From UBA11164 sp002420085 (lineage in GTDB: Bacteria; Pseudomonadota; Gammaproteobacteria; Xanthomonadales; Xanthomonadaceae), in NCBI GenBank assembly GCA_031976395.1, contig DALYLJ010000016.1, positions 1-31,989 on the forward strand: a DNA stretch of 31,989 nt, written 5' to 3'. Made by a program: the position numbers and the translations under genes. Numbering within the stretch: the stretch's first letter is position 1; every line of letters starts with the position of its first letter. The notes under the pieces were generated by a model. That model had not been told where the DNA came from. It ran no database searches and worked only from the letters and a program-made list of their open reading frames with translations. Shown here one piece after another: positions 7,451-16,426 of the stretch.

Positions 7451-9610
7451 ATGGATGTTTCGCATTTGCTCGACGGCCTCAACGCGGCCCAGCGCGAGGC
7501 CGTCTCGGCACCGCCTGGCCATTATCTGATCCTGGCGGGTGCCGGCTCCGGCAAGACTCGTGTCCTGACGCACCGGTTGGCGTGGTTGAACGAGGTGGAA
7601 CGGGTGCCGGCGCATGGCCTGCTGGCGGTCACCTTCACCAACAAGGCGGCTGCGGAGATGCGCGGCCGCGCCGAGGCGATGCTGCGCAACGGCAGTCGCG
7701 GCGCCTGGATCGGGACATTCCACGGCCTCGCGCATCGCCTGCTGCGCCTGCACTGGCAGGATGCCGGTCTGCCGGAGTCGTTCCAGGTGATCGACAGCGA
7801 CGATCAGCTCCGCCTGCTCAAGCGGGTGATCGCCGACCTCGATCTCGACGAAAGCCGATTCCCGCCACGCCTGGCAGCGTGGTGGATCAATGGCCACAAG
7901 GACGACGGCCGTCGGCCGGAGGCCATCCAGCCAGGAACCGATTTCACCCAGGCCGCCCTGCTGGAGATCTACGCGGCCTACCATGACCGGTGTCTGCGTG
8001 CCGGCCTGGTCGATTTTGCCGAACTGCTGCTGCGCGCGCACGAAATCTGGCTTCAGCAGCCGGCCCTGCTGAGCCACTATCGAAACCGTTTCGGGCACGT
8101 GCTGGTCGATGAATTCCAGGACACCAACGCCGTCCAGTACGCCTTCGTCCGGCTGTTGGCCGGCGATAGCGGCCAGGTCTTCGTGGTCGGTGATGACGAC
8201 CAGTCGATCTACGGCTGGCGCGGCGCGCGGGTCGAGAACGTGCAGCGCTTCACCCGCGATTTCCCTGGCGTGACCCTGCTCAGGCTGGAACAGAACTATC
8301 GCTCGACCGGCGCCATCCTCGACGCAGCCAATGCGGTCATCGCCAACAATCCGGACCGTCTCGGCAAGCGTCTGTGGACCGAGGCCGGGCCGGGCGAGCC
8401 GATCGATCTGTACCCGGCATTGAACGAGATCGATGAAGCGATGTTCGTGGTCGATCGCATCCGTGAGTGGGTCGGTCAGGGTGGCAACTACCAGGACTGC
8501 GCCGTGCTGTACCGCTCCAATGCTCAGTCGCGGGTGCTTGAGGAACGGCTGATCCAAGCCGGGTTGCCGTATCGGGTCTATGGCGGTCTGCGCTTCTTCG
8601 AGCGCGCCGAGATCAAGGACACCCTGGCCTATCTGCGGCTGATCGCCAACCGCGACGACGATGCCGCCTTCGAGCGGGCCGTCAACACCCCGACCCGAGG
8701 CATCGGCAGCCGCACCCTCGNNNNNNNNNNNNNNNACGCACTGGCGGCTCGGGTCTCGCTGTGGCGGGCGGCGGTCACCCTGGCCGACGGGGCCGGGCTA
8801 TCCAGCCGGGCCAGCACGGCGGTCCGACGGTTCCTCGATCTGATCGACGCACTCGACCGGGAAACCGCAGCCCTGTCGCTGGCAGACCGGATCGAGGCGG
8901 CACTCGCCCACTCCGGTCTGCGCGAGCACTATGCCGCCGAGTCGCGCGGCCAACTCGATTCGCGCACCGACAACCTCGACGAACTGGTCACCCTGGCCAG
9001 CCGTTTCGAGATCCCGACCGACGACGCCGACCTGACCAGCGACCCGCTGATCCTGTTCCTTACCCTGGCGGCACTCGAATCCGGCGACAGCCAGACCGAT
9101 GCCGACACCGATGCCGTGCAACTGATGACCCTGCATTCGGCCAAGGGTCTGGAATTCGATCTGGTCTTCCTGACCGGTCTGGAGGAAGGGCTGTTTCCGA
9201 ATGCCCGCTCGCTGGAAGAACCTGGCCGGCTCGAAGAGGAACGCCGACTGGCCTACGTCGGCATCACCCGCGCACGCCGCAAACTGGTACTGAGCTTCGC
9301 CGAATGCCGGCGGCTGCATGGTGAGGATCGCTATGCCCGGCCGTCACGGTTCATGCGCGAAATTCCGGCGGCCCTGGTACGCGACCTGCGCTCGGCCACC
9401 CGCTTCCAGCGACCGGCACCACTCGCGGCCACCGCGCCGGTCGCTGGCGACGGCCTGGCACTCGGCCAATTGGTGAGCCATCCGGTGTTCGGCAGTGGGA
9501 CGGTGATCGATTGCGAGGGCAGTGGCGCCCATGCCAGGGTCCAGGTCAACTTCGAGGGTCACGGCTCGAAATGGCTGGTCCTGGCCTATGCCAACCTGCA
9601 CCCGGTGTGA
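7451..9610 (+). CDS. uvrD: DNA helicase II (UvrD)
   Basis: A superfamily 1A 3'-5' helicase of 719 residues, nearly the length of E. coli UvrD. It unwinds nicked DNA in nucleotide excision and mismatch repair. The start MDVSHLLDGLNAAQREAV closely follows the E. coli protein. Motifs appear in order: Walker A AGAGSGKT (29-36), VDEFQDT (about 219-225), DDQSIYGWRG, QNYRST, LMTLHSAKGLEFD and LAYVGITRARR (about 600). The C-terminal segment (GQLVSHPVFGSGTVI ... KWLVLAYANL) is the UvrD/PcrA tail that contacts RNA polymerase or UvrB in relatives. Fifteen N at 8721-8735 replace about five codons and keep the frame, so the gene is probably intact in the organism. Confidence 0.97.
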   Translation: MDVSHLLDGLNAAQREAVSAPPGHYLILAGAGSGKTRVLTHRLAWLNEVERVPAHGLLAVTFTNKAAAEMRGRAEAMLRNGSRGAWIGTFHGLAHRLLRLHWQDAGLPESFQVIDSDDQLRLLKRVIADLDLDESRFPPRLAAWWINGHKDDGRRPEAIQPGTDFTQAALLEIYAAYHDRCLRAGLVDFAELLLRAHEIWLQQPALLSHYRNRFGHVLVDEFQDTNAVQYAFVRLLAGDSGQVFVVGDDDQSIYGWRGARVENVQRFTRDFPGVTLLRLEQNYRSTGAILDAANAVIANNPDRLGKRLWTEAGPGEPIDLYPALNEIDEAMFVVDRIREWVGQGGNYQDCAVLYRSNAQSRVLEERLIQAGLPYRVYGGLRFFERAEIKDTLAYLRLIANRDDDAAFERAVNTPTRGIGSRTLXXXXXXALAARVSLWRAAVTLADGAGLSSRASTAVRRFLDLIDALDRETAALSLADRIEAALAHSGLREHYAAESRGQLDSRTDNLDELVTLASRFEIPTDDADLTSDPLILFLTLAALESGDSQTDADTDAVQLMTLHSAKGLEFDLVFLTGLEEGLFPNARSLEEPGRLEEERRLAYVGITRARRKLVLSFAECRRLHGEDRYARPSRFMREIPAALVRDLRSATRFQRPAPLAATAPVAGDGLALGQLVSHPVFGSGTVIDCEGSGAHARVQVNFEGHGSKWLVLAYANLHPV
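8721..8735. other. 15-base run of N inside uvrD
   Basis: Unresolved bases, a multiple of three. The reading frame and helicase motifs continue on both sides, so this is a sequencing or assembly gap and not a biological disruption. Confidence 0.95.
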
Positions 9611-9701
9611 GGGTTCGACAGCCACGTCCACGGCCGCCGGACCGATCCGAGGCGTTTACACTTCGACCGAATCGATGTGACACATCCCAGGGGGAACATG
9701 C

Positions 9702-10799
9702 ATGAAACGACGGAATCTGCTGCAGGGCGCCGGAATCGCGGCACTGGCTGCCGGCGCAGCGGCCTGCGCACCGCGTAGCGGTGGCGCCGACTGCACCGAG
9801 GGTGGTGGCGAGAAGCGGCACTGGAAGATGGTAACCACCTGGCCGAGCAATTTTCCCGGCCTGGGCACGGGCGCCGCCCTGTTCGCCGACCTGGTCACCA
9901 AGGCCAGCGGCGGCCGGATCACGGTCAAGGTCTACGGTGGGGGTGAACTGGTGCCGCCGTTCGAGGTGTTCGATGCCGTCTCGCGCGGCACGGCCGAACT
10001 CGGCCACTGCGCCGCCTACTACTGGAAGGGCAAGGCGGCAGCGGCACCGTTCTTCTGCTCGGTGCCATTCGGGCTCAATGCCCAGGAGATGAACGGCTGG
10101 CTGCTCCAGGGCGGCGGACTCGAACTGTGGCGCGAACTGTATGCACCGTTCAATCTGGTGCCGTTTCCGTGCGGCAATACCGGTGTGCAGATGGCCGGCT
10201 GGTTCAATCGGGAAATCAATACGGTCGCCGATCTGCGCGGACTGAAGATGCGCATCCCCGGCCTCGGCGGCGAGGTGATCGCCCGACTCGGCGCGACTCC
10301 GGTCAATCTGCCGGGCGCCGAACTGTTCACCGCCATGCAGTCGGGCGCGATCGACGCCACCGAGTGGGTCAGCCCCTACAACGACCTCGCCTTCGGTCTG
10401 CATCGGGTCGCCAAGTACTACTACTACCCCGGTTGGCAGGAGCCCGGCCCGACCCTGGAAGCGATCGTCAACAAGACCGCCTATGACGCCCTGCCGGCCG
10501 ACCTTCAGGAAATCGTCTCCACCTGTGCCCTGGCGGTCAATGACGTCATGCTCGCCGAGTACACCGCCCGCAACCGGACCGCACTCGAACAACTGGTCGA
10601 TGAGCACGGCGTCGAGCTGCGGCCGCTGCCGAGCAGCGTGCTTGCCGCCCTGCGCCGGGCCAGTGAAGAGATCCTCTCGGAGATGGCCGCCGCCGATCCA
10701 TTCGTGGATCGCGTGTACCGTTCGATGCGGGAATTCGCGATCCGCTCGAAAGCCTGGCAGGCGATTTCCGAGGAGGCGTATCTCGACGCGCGCGGCTGA
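9702..10799 (+). CDS. TRAP transporter substrate-binding protein (DctP/TakP type)
   Basis: A 365-residue extracytoplasmic binding protein. The N-terminus KRRNLLQGAGIAALAAG looks like a twin-arginine or Sec leader, followed by AAAC at 19-22 that could be an imperfect lipobox. The mature part begins WKMVTTWPSNFPGLGTGA and contains FPCGNTGVQMAGWFNREI, LKMRIPGLGGEV, GAIDATEWVSPYNDLAFGLH and YYYYPGWQEPGP. This is the pattern of the TakP (2-oxo acid) and mannitol/chloroaromatic-like branch of DctP proteins, so a carboxylate ligand is likely. The conserved arginine that binds the carboxylate is present in MRIPG. AGGGGGAA precedes the ATG. The membrane genes lie immediately downstream on the opposite strand, so the three components are not in one operon. 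Confidence 0.9.
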   Translation: MKRRNLLQGAGIAALAAGAAACAPRSGGADCTEGGGEKRHWKMVTTWPSNFPGLGTGAALFADLVTKASGGRITVKVYGGGELVPPFEVFDAVSRGTAELGHCAAYYWKGKAAAAPFFCSVPFGLNAQEMNGWLLQGGGLELWRELYAPFNLVPFPCGNTGVQMAGWFNREINTVADLRGLKMRIPGLGGEVIARLGATPVNLPGAELFTAMQSGAIDATEWVSPYNDLAFGLHRVAKYYYYPGWQEPGPTLEAIVNKTAYDALPADLQEIVSTCALAVNDVMLAEYTARNRTALEQLVDEHGVELRPLPSSVLAALRRASEEILSEMAAADPFVDRVYRSMREFAIRSKAWQAISEEAYLDARG

Positions 10800-10843
10800 G
10801 TCGGGCGGATCAGGCAGGGCGATCCCGCGACCGCCGGAGCGGC

Positions 10844-12217
10844 TCACGGACCATACAGCCGCTCCGGCAGCCAGGTCGCCAATACCGGCCACATCGCCAG
10901 CACCGCCAGCGCAGCCAGTTGGATGACGATGAACGGCAGCACGCCGCGATAGATGTCGAGCGTGGCCAGTGCGGGTGGTGCCACGCCGCGCAGGTAGAAC
11001 AGCGCGAAGCCGAACGGCGGCGTGAGAAAGCTGGTTTGCAGGTTGACCGCCATCATCACCCCCAGCCAGACCGGATCGGCTCCGAGCAGGAACAGCACCG
11101 GCGCGACGATCGGGACCACCACGAAGGTGATCTCGATGAAGTCGAGGATGAAGCCGAGCAGGAACATCAGGGCCATCACCGCCAGCATCGCGCCGAACAG
11201 CCCCCCCGGCAGGGCGGTCAACAGGTCGTGGACCAGTTGCTCACCACCCAGGCCGCGAAACACCAGCGAGAACAGCGCGGCACCGAGCAGGATGGCGAAG
11301 ATCATCGCCGTCGCCACCACGGTGCGCTCGGAGACTTCGCGCAGCAGGGCGATGCCGAGCCGACCGCGCAGACCGGCAATCACGATCGCACCGACCGCAC
11401 CGACGGCGGCCGCCTCGGTCGGTGTCGCGATGCCGGCCAGGATCGATCCCAGTACCGCTACGATCAGCGCCAACACCGGCACGACCGCCGCGAGCAGATC
11501 AGCAACCCCACGCTGGCCATCCTCCGGCAGGGCCGGCGCCCGTGCCGGGTGACGCCAGGCCAGCCACAGGACATACCCCAGATAACCGACCACCAGCAGC
11601 AGGCCGGGCAACAAGGCACCGGCGAACAGATCGCCGACCGAGACCGTCTTCGGCGAGAAGTTGCCGAGTTGCAACTGTGCCTGCTGATAGGCATTGCCCA
11701 ACTGATCGCCCAGCAGAACCAGCACGATCGACGGCGGCACGATCTGGCCGAGGGTTCCGGCAGCACAGATGCTGCCAGCGGCCAGCTTCGGGTCGTAGCC
11801 ATGCCGGAGCATCACCGGCAGCGAAATCAGGCCCATGGTCACCACCGTGGCACCGACGATTCCGGTGGATGCCGCCAGCAGGGTGCCGACCACCAGCACC
11901 GCCACGACCAGGCCGCCGCGACGACGTCCGAACAGACCGGCGACACGCTCCAGCAATTGTTCGGCCAGTCGCGAGCGCTCCAGCATCACCCCCATGAACA
12001 CGAACAAGGGCACCGCCACCAGGGTCTCGTTGGTCATCACCCCGAACACCCGGTTCGGGTACGCCTGGAGGAAGCTCGGATCGAACACGCCGGCCAGCCA
12101 GCCCAGCCCGGCGAAGATCAGACTGACCCCGGCCAGGGTGAAGGCCACCGGAAACCCGGCCATCAGGGCCACAGCCAGCACCACGACCAGGGCGAGAATC
12201 CAGAACGCGGTCAGCAT
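10844..12217 (-). CDS. dctM: TRAP transporter large permease (DctM)
   Basis: A 457-residue polytopic membrane protein from the ATG at 12217; a GTG six codons upstream is possible. It is hydrophobic throughout with about 12 membrane segments, as usual for DctM. Family motifs include FPVAFTLAGVSLIFAGLG near the start, PLFVFMGVMLERS, AAGTLGQIVPPSIVLVLLGD, GIATPTEAAAVGAVGAI and FLTPPFGFALFYLRG. It forms the Na+-driven channel of the tripartite transporter with the DctQ protein encoded 62 bases upstream. Its 3' end converges on the binding-protein gene with only 44 bases between. Confidence 0.93.
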   Translation of the reverse strand: MLTAFWILALVVVLAVALMAGFPVAFTLAGVSLIFAGLGWLAGVFDPSFLQAYPNRVFGVMTNETLVAVPLFVFMGVMLERSRLAEQLLERVAGLFGRRRGGLVVAVLVVGTLLAASTGIVGATVVTMGLISLPVMLRHGYDPKLAAGSICAAGTLGQIVPPSIVLVLLGDQLGNAYQQAQLQLGNFSPKTVSVGDLFAGALLPGLLLVVGYLGYVLWLAWRHPARAPALPEDGQRGVADLLAAVVPVLALIVAVLGSILAGIATPTEAAAVGAVGAIVIAGLRGRLGIALLREVSERTVVATAMIFAILLGAALFSLVFRGLGGEQLVHDLLTALPGGLFGAMLAVMALMFLLGFILDFIEITFVVVPIVAPVLFLLGADPVWLGVMMAVNLQTSFLTPPFGFALFYLRGVAPPALATLDIYRGVLPFIVIQLAALAVLAMWPVLATWLPERLYGP

Positions 12218-12279
12218 CGGATCACCGCGCCGCACCGACAGCCGAGCCAGCGCCGGCCAGGACTCAGGTCAGTCATGCC

Positions 12280-12780
12280 TCAACGCACCGTTCGCACGAC
12301 CGCGAGCGCCCGCCACGCCAGCGCTGCACCCTGCACCGCCAACAACAGGAATGCCACCGGAATCAGGGTTTTCAGCAGATACACCGCCGGCAAGCCGCCG
12401 GATTCGCGCGAGGACTCCCCGACCCGCCAACTCGCCGCGACGTAATCGAGGCTGATCCAGATCGAGAACAGGCAGAACGGCAGCAGGAACAGCAGCAGGC
12501 CGAGCAGATCGGCCCAGGCCTGACGCCGCACACCCCAGCGCTGGCGAAGGATATCGACCCGCACATGGCCATCGCGCGCCAATGCCCAGGCGGCGCCGAA
12601 CAGGAATACCCCGGAATGCAGCCACAGCACGGCCTCCTGCACGGCAACCGAACCACGGGAAAAGCCGTAGCGCGCCACCACCAACCCAAACACCAGGAAC
12701 ACACAGGCCAGCGCCAGCCAGGCCGCCACACGGCCACAGGTCGCACTGATCCGTTCGACCGGTCCGTCGGGCATGGTCAT
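12280..12780 (-). CDS. dctQ: TRAP transporter small permease (DctQ)
   Basis: A 166-residue membrane protein with four predicted membrane helices, the usual DctQ layout. AVQEAVLWLHSGVFLFGAAW and the basic cytoplasmic loop RDGHVRVDILRQRW are characteristic of the family. It should sit with DctM in the inner membrane and receive the loaded DctP protein. It is first in a two-gene minus-strand unit with dctM. A second in-frame ATG two codons in makes the exact start uncertain. Confidence 0.9.
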   Translation of the reverse strand: MTMPDGPVERISATCGRVAAWLALACVFLVFGLVVARYGFSRGSVAVQEAVLWLHSGVFLFGAAWALARDGHVRVDILRQRWGVRRQAWADLLGLLLFLLPFCLFSIWISLDYVAASWRVGESSRESGGLPAVYLLKTLIPVAFLLLAVQGAALAWRALAVVRTVR

Positions 12781-12813
12781 GGCCGGTGCCGAGCGTCCGC
12801 GCCCGAGTCGAAA

Positions 12814-13224
12814 TCAATCCCACTCATACAGGGTGAAATAGACTGGATTGACCGGTGCATCACTGTCGCGGCTGTCGAGCCGACCATCGTTGTTGGTGTC
12901 GCGCAGACTGTAGGGCACACCCCGCTTGGGTGTCACCCGAACATGGGTCAGACGGCCATTGATCCGGTATTCCTCGACCACATCACCATTGGCCCGGGTG
13001 CTGATGGCCACTTCCGGAGCACTGTCCGGACTGGGTCGGGTCGCCGTGCGGCGCTCGACCACGGCCGTGTCGCCGCTCGGCGGCAATGTCTCCAGGGGCT
13101 CGGGCGTGGTCGTCTCCACCACGCCGGGATCGTCGATATCGGGCGGCGGCGGGGCATCCGGCAAGGGCGCTGACTGCGCGAGCACCAGCCCAGGCACCAG
13201 AACGAGCAGCAGTAGGCGACGCAT
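12814..13224 (-). CDS. DUF2782-family exported protein
   Basis: A 136-residue protein with a signal peptide (MRRLLLLVLVPGLVLA). A proline-rich linker (about 22-60) follows, then a C-terminal domain with PEVAISTRANGDVVEEYRIN, HVRVTPKRGVPYSLRDTNNDG and a YEW ending. This matches the pattern of DUF2782, a small gammaproteobacterial periplasmic family of unknown role commonly encoded beside polA. Here it is divergent from polA with 161 bases between. The NNDGRLDSRDSD segment resembles a calcium-binding loop but may be coincidental. Function unknown. Confidence 0.8.
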   Translation of the reverse strand: MRRLLLLVLVPGLVLAQSAPLPDAPPPPDIDDPGVVETTTPEPLETLPPSGDTAVVERRTATRPSPDSAPEVAISTRANGDVVEEYRINGRLTHVRVTPKRGVPYSLRDTNNDGRLDSRDSDAPVNPVYFTLYEWD

Positions 13225-13348
13225 GGTGGATCTCCGGTCAGAGGGGCGGGATCGAGTCAGACCGGTCGCAGCGGCCAGTCTACGGCCCGATTCCAGCGAT
13301 CAGCATGGCAAAACCGGGGAACAGGCTCAAGTGCAGCGTGCCGACGGG

Positions 13349-13354
13349 TATAGT
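13349..13354 (+). promoter_or_regulatory. Possible -10 element for polA
   Basis: TATAGT lies 31 bases before the polA ATG in the divergent DUF2782/polA intergenic region. The position 17 bases upstream (CTCAAG) is a poor -35. This is a weak single-element call. Confidence 0.3.
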
Positions 13355-13385
13355 TCGAGGCGCCCGCCCTCGTTGCCGATCACCC

Positions 13386-16082
13386 ATGTCCAGACTCGTC
13401 CTCATCGACGGCTCAAGCTACCTCTATCGCGCCTACCACGCCCTGCCGGCACTGACCGCCCCCGACGGAACTCCGACCGGCGCCCTGACCGGCGTGGTGA
13501 ACATGGTGCGCGCCCTGCTGCGGGAGCGACCCGAGCACATCGCCTTCGTGCTCGACGCACCCGGCCCGACCTTTCGCGACGAACTGTTCCCGGACTACAA
13601 GGCGCAGCGGCCGCCGATGCCCGACGATCTGCGCGCCCAGGTCGAACCGATGATCGCCCTGGTCGAAGCGCTCGGCGTGCCACTGCTGCGCATCGCCGGG
13701 GTCGAGGCCGACGATGTCATCGGCACCCTGGCCGTAGCCGGTGCCGGTGTCGGCATGGACGTGCTGATCTCGACCAGCGACAAGGATTTCGCGCAACTGG
13801 TCAGGCCCGGCATCACCCTCGCCAACACCATGAGCGGCTCGCTGCTCGATCGCGCCGGAGTGATCGACAAGTTCGGCGTCCCGCCCGAGCGGGTGGTCGA
13901 TCTGCTGGCACTCTGGGGTGACAGCGTTGACAACATCCCCGGCGTGGAGAAATGCGGCCCCAAGACCGCCGCCAAATGGCTGGCCGAGTATGGCGATCTC
14001 GACGGCGTGATCGCCCATGCCGACGCCGTGACCGGCAAGGTCGGCGAGAATCTGCGGGCCGCGCTCGACCGCCTGCCGCTCAATCGGGAACTGGTGACCA
14101 TCCGGACCGATGTCGAACTGCCGTTGACACCCGAGCAACTCGCCTGCCGCGAGCCCGATCGTGAAACCCTCCGGAGCCTTTACGTCCGGCTCGGCTTCCA
14201 GTCGGCCCTGCGCGACCTCGATCAGACCGGTAGCGCACCGCCGCCACCCGACCCTGCCCTGGCCCAGTCCGGCGACTACCGCTGCATCCTCGACCCGGAC
14301 GCCCTCGACGACCTGGTGCAACGGCTTACCCGCGCCGAGTTGATCGCCTTCGATACCGAAACCGACGCACTCGATCCGATGCGTGCCAATCTGGTCGGCA
14401 TCAGTTTCGCGACCGAACCGGGCCGAGCCGACTACATCCCGCTCGGTCACCGCTACCCCGGCGCACCGGCTCAACTGCCACACGATCGGGTGCTGGAAGC
14501 GCTGCGTCCGGTGCTGGAATCGGCAGATCACGCAAAGCTCGGTCAACACGGCAAGTACGACCTGCACATCCTGCGTCGCCACGGCATCGCAGTCGCCGGC
14601 TATGCCGAGGACACCCTGCTGGAGAGCTTCGTGCTCGACGCCGGTGCCAACGGCAGCCGTCACGACATGGACAGCCTCGCCCAACGTCATCTCGGCTACC
14701 AGACCATTACCTACGAACAGGTCACCGGCAAGGGCAGCAAGCAGATCAGTTTCGCCGAAGTCGAACTCGATCGTGCCACCGCCTATGCCGCCGAGGACGC
14801 CGACATCACCCTGCGCCTGCATCGGGTTCTGGCACCCCGGCTGGCCGCCGAGCCTGGGCTGGATCGCGTCTATCGCACGATCGAAATGCCGCTGGTGCCG
14901 GTGCTGGCTCGGATGGAAGCCACCGGCGTGCTGGTCGATGCCCAGGCCCTGCGCCGACAGAGCATCGAGTTGGGCACGCGCATGGAAGATATCCGCCGGC
15001 AGGCGTTCGACGCCGCCGGCGGGCCATTCAACCTCGACTCGCCCAAGCAGTTGCAGACCATCCTGTTCGAGCGACTCGGACTCGACGCCGTCGTCAAGAC
15101 CCCCAAGGGAGCCCCGAGCACCAACGAAGAGGCGCTGGCGGCGATCGCCGGGGATCACCTGCTGCCGCAGTTGATCCTCGACTACCGCAGCCTGGCGAAA
15201 CTGCGCTCGACCTACACCGAAAAACTGCCCGACGCGATCAATCCCGAGACCGGCCGGGTCCACACCAGCTATCACCAGGCCGGCGCCGCCACTGGCCGGC
15301 TGGCCTCGTCCGACCCCAATCTGCAAAACATCCCGATCCGCACCGAGGAAGGGCGGCGCATTCGAACCGCCTTCATCGCCCCACCGGGCCGCACCATCGT
15401 CGCCTGCGACTACTCGCAGATCGAACTCCGGATCATGGCCCACCTGTCCGGTGATCGTGGCCTGATCGACGCCTTCGAGGCCGGACGCGACATCCATCGG
15501 GCAACCGCCGCCGAAGTGTTCGGCATCCCGCTCGACACGGTCAGCGGCGAACAGCGGCGGGCGGCAAAGGCGATCAACTTCGGCCTGATCTACGGCATGA
15601 GCGCGTTTGGTCTGGCGCGGCAACTCGGCATTCCACGCGGCGAAGCACAGGATTACATCGCCCTGTACTTCGCCCGCTATCCGGGCGTTCGCGACTACAT
15701 GGAACGCACCCGCCACCAGGCCCGTGACACTGGATATGTCGAAACCGTGTTCGGCCGGCGCCTATATCTGCCCGAGATCCGTTCGCGCAACCAGGCTGCC
15801 CGAGCCGGTGCCGAGCGCGCCGCGATCAATGCACCGATGCAGGGCACGGCCGCCGACATCATCAAGCGGGCGATGGTCACCATCGATGCCTGGTTGGCCG
15901 AACGCCGCGTGCAGGCTGCGATGATCATGCAGGTTCACGATGAATTGGTGTTCGAGGTCGACACCGATGCCGTCCAGCCGCTGATCGAAGCCGTCACCGC
16001 CCGCATGCGGGCAGCGGCCGAACTGCGGGTCACGCTGGAGGTCGACACCGGCTTCGGCAACACCTGGGGCGAGGCGCACTGA
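13386..16082 (+). CDS. polA: DNA polymerase I
   Basis: An 898-residue family A polymerase that fills gaps and removes RNA primers. The start is placed at the ATG at 13386 (MSRLVLIDGSSYLYRAYHAL), because the in-frame sequence before it overlaps the divergent DUF2782 gene. The 5'-3' nuclease domain covers about 1-290. The 3'-5' proofreading domain has an intact D-x-E (FDTETDALD, about 323). The polymerase motifs are A (CDYSQIELRIMAHLSGD, about 675), B (RRAAKAINFGLIYGMSAFGL, about 727) and C (QVHDELVFEV, about 849). All three activities therefore appear intact. The gene is followed by an unusual array of C-rich-loop RNA candidates, the place where Spot 42 or ErsA lies in other gammaproteobacteria. 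Confidence 0.97.
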   Translation: MSRLVLIDGSSYLYRAYHALPALTAPDGTPTGALTGVVNMVRALLRERPEHIAFVLDAPGPTFRDELFPDYKAQRPPMPDDLRAQVEPMIALVEALGVPLLRIAGVEADDVIGTLAVAGAGVGMDVLISTSDKDFAQLVRPGITLANTMSGSLLDRAGVIDKFGVPPERVVDLLALWGDSVDNIPGVEKCGPKTAAKWLAEYGDLDGVIAHADAVTGKVGENLRAALDRLPLNRELVTIRTDVELPLTPEQLACREPDRETLRSLYVRLGFQSALRDLDQTGSAPPPPDPALAQSGDYRCILDPDALDDLVQRLTRAELIAFDTETDALDPMRANLVGISFATEPGRADYIPLGHRYPGAPAQLPHDRVLEALRPVLESADHAKLGQHGKYDLHILRRHGIAVAGYAEDTLLESFVLDAGANGSRHDMDSLAQRHLGYQTITYEQVTGKGSKQISFAEVELDRATAYAAEDADITLRLHRVLAPRLAAEPGLDRVYRTIEMPLVPVLARMEATGVLVDAQALRRQSIELGTRMEDIRRQAFDAAGGPFNLDSPKQLQTILFERLGLDAVVKTPKGAPSTNEEALAAIAGDHLLPQLILDYRSLAKLRSTYTEKLPDAINPETGRVHTSYHQAGAATGRLASSDPNLQNIPIRTEEGRRIRTAFIAPPGRTIVACDYSQIELRIMAHLSGDRGLIDAFEAGRDIHRATAAEVFGIPLDTVSGEQRRAAKAINFGLIYGMSAFGLARQLGIPRGEAQDYIALYFARYPGVRDYMERTRHQARDTGYVETVFGRRLYLPEIRSRNQAARAGAERAAINAPMQGTAADIIKRAMVTIDAWLAERRVQAAMIMQVHDELVFEVDTDAVQPLIEAVTARMRAAAELRVTLEVDTGFGNTWGEAH

Positions 16083-16140
16083 GCAACCCCGCCGACCTAC
16101 GATCAACCCCGGCGCACCGAGCCGGCACCGAGCCTGACGC

Positions 16141-16165
16141 CGAGCCTGGCACCCGGCTCGCCGTT
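16141..16165 (+). terminator. Possible polA terminator
   Basis: CGAGCC (16141-16146) pairs with GGCTCG (16155-16160) around an 8-base loop, followed by CCGTTT. A longer alternative pairs GAGCCGG (16119-16125) with CCGGCTC (16153-16159). The T-tract is short, so the call is moderate. Confidence 0.4.
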
Positions 16166-16195
16166 TAGGTTTCGTTGCGCATACCGGGCAAATTT

Positions 16196-16252
16196 CTGAA
16201 CGGCACGGCGGTTTTATGAATAAATAGTTAACCGTTCAGTTCAGATTTGAAC
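16196..16252. promoter_or_regulatory. AT-rich inverted repeats upstream of sRNA copy 1
   Basis: CTGAACGG (16196-16203) and CCGTTCAG (16232-16239) form an 8-bp inverted repeat around an AT-rich core (TTTTATGAATAAATAG). Immediately after, GTTCA (16239-16243) and TGAAC (16248-16252) form a second, closer repeat. The AT content contrasts with the surrounding DNA. The position just before the first RNA module suggests promoter or operator sequence. GAACTC at 16249-16254 is a partial match to the GAACTT box of the other two copies, but no partner -10 is found at the same spacing. Confidence 0.4.
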
Positions 16253-16290
16253 TCGATTAACGCGCGGTCCAGCCGTACAGTGTTTACATA

Positions 16291-16418
16291 GCATCAGGCA
16301 GCCAACTAAGCCTGCCCGGGTCGCCCCCCCTTCAGCGACCCTGCGGAGCCAGCCACCCCCTGCTTGGCTCCGCCCCCTGACCCCGTCGGTGTACCCCTCG
16401 CCGACGGGGTTGCTTTTT
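16291..16418 (+). ncRNA. Small RNA candidate, copy 1 (C-rich-loop, sX13-like)
   Basis: About 128 bases with no coding potential and four consecutive hairpins. A 5' hairpin pairs GGCAG with CTGCC (about 16297-16315). GGGTCGC (16318-16324) pairs perfectly with GCGACCC (16335-16341) around the loop CCCCCCTTCA. GCGGAGCCA (16343-16351) pairs with TGGCTCCGC (16365-16373) around a loop containing CACCCCCTG. The terminator hairpin (16380-16410) has ACCCC in its loop and is followed by TTGCTTTTT. Runs of C held in loops are the defining feature of Xanthomonas sX13, which pairs with G-rich motifs near ribosome-binding sites; such a role here is inference. The 5' end is a guess, because no promoter was clear for this copy. 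Confidence 0.7.
16380..16418 (+). terminator. Intrinsic terminator of sRNA copy 1
   Basis: A 10-bp perfect stem, ACCCCGTCGG (16380-16389) with CCGACGGGGT (16401-16410), has an 11-base loop containing ACCCC and is followed by a T-run (16414-16418). It is both a factor-independent terminator and the third C-rich loop of the RNA. Confidence 0.85.
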
Positions 16419-16426
16419 GTAGCAGA

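Noticed and set aside
10919..12445. 508-codon plus-strand open frame opposite dctM/dctQ
   Set aside because: The translation is extremely H/Q/R-rich, as expected from reading hydrophobic membrane-protein codons backwards.
13413..15716. 767-codon open frame antisense to polA
   Set aside because: It mirrors polA codon by codon in high-GC DNA, where antisense stops are rare. The translation shows no domain, and polA has every family motif.
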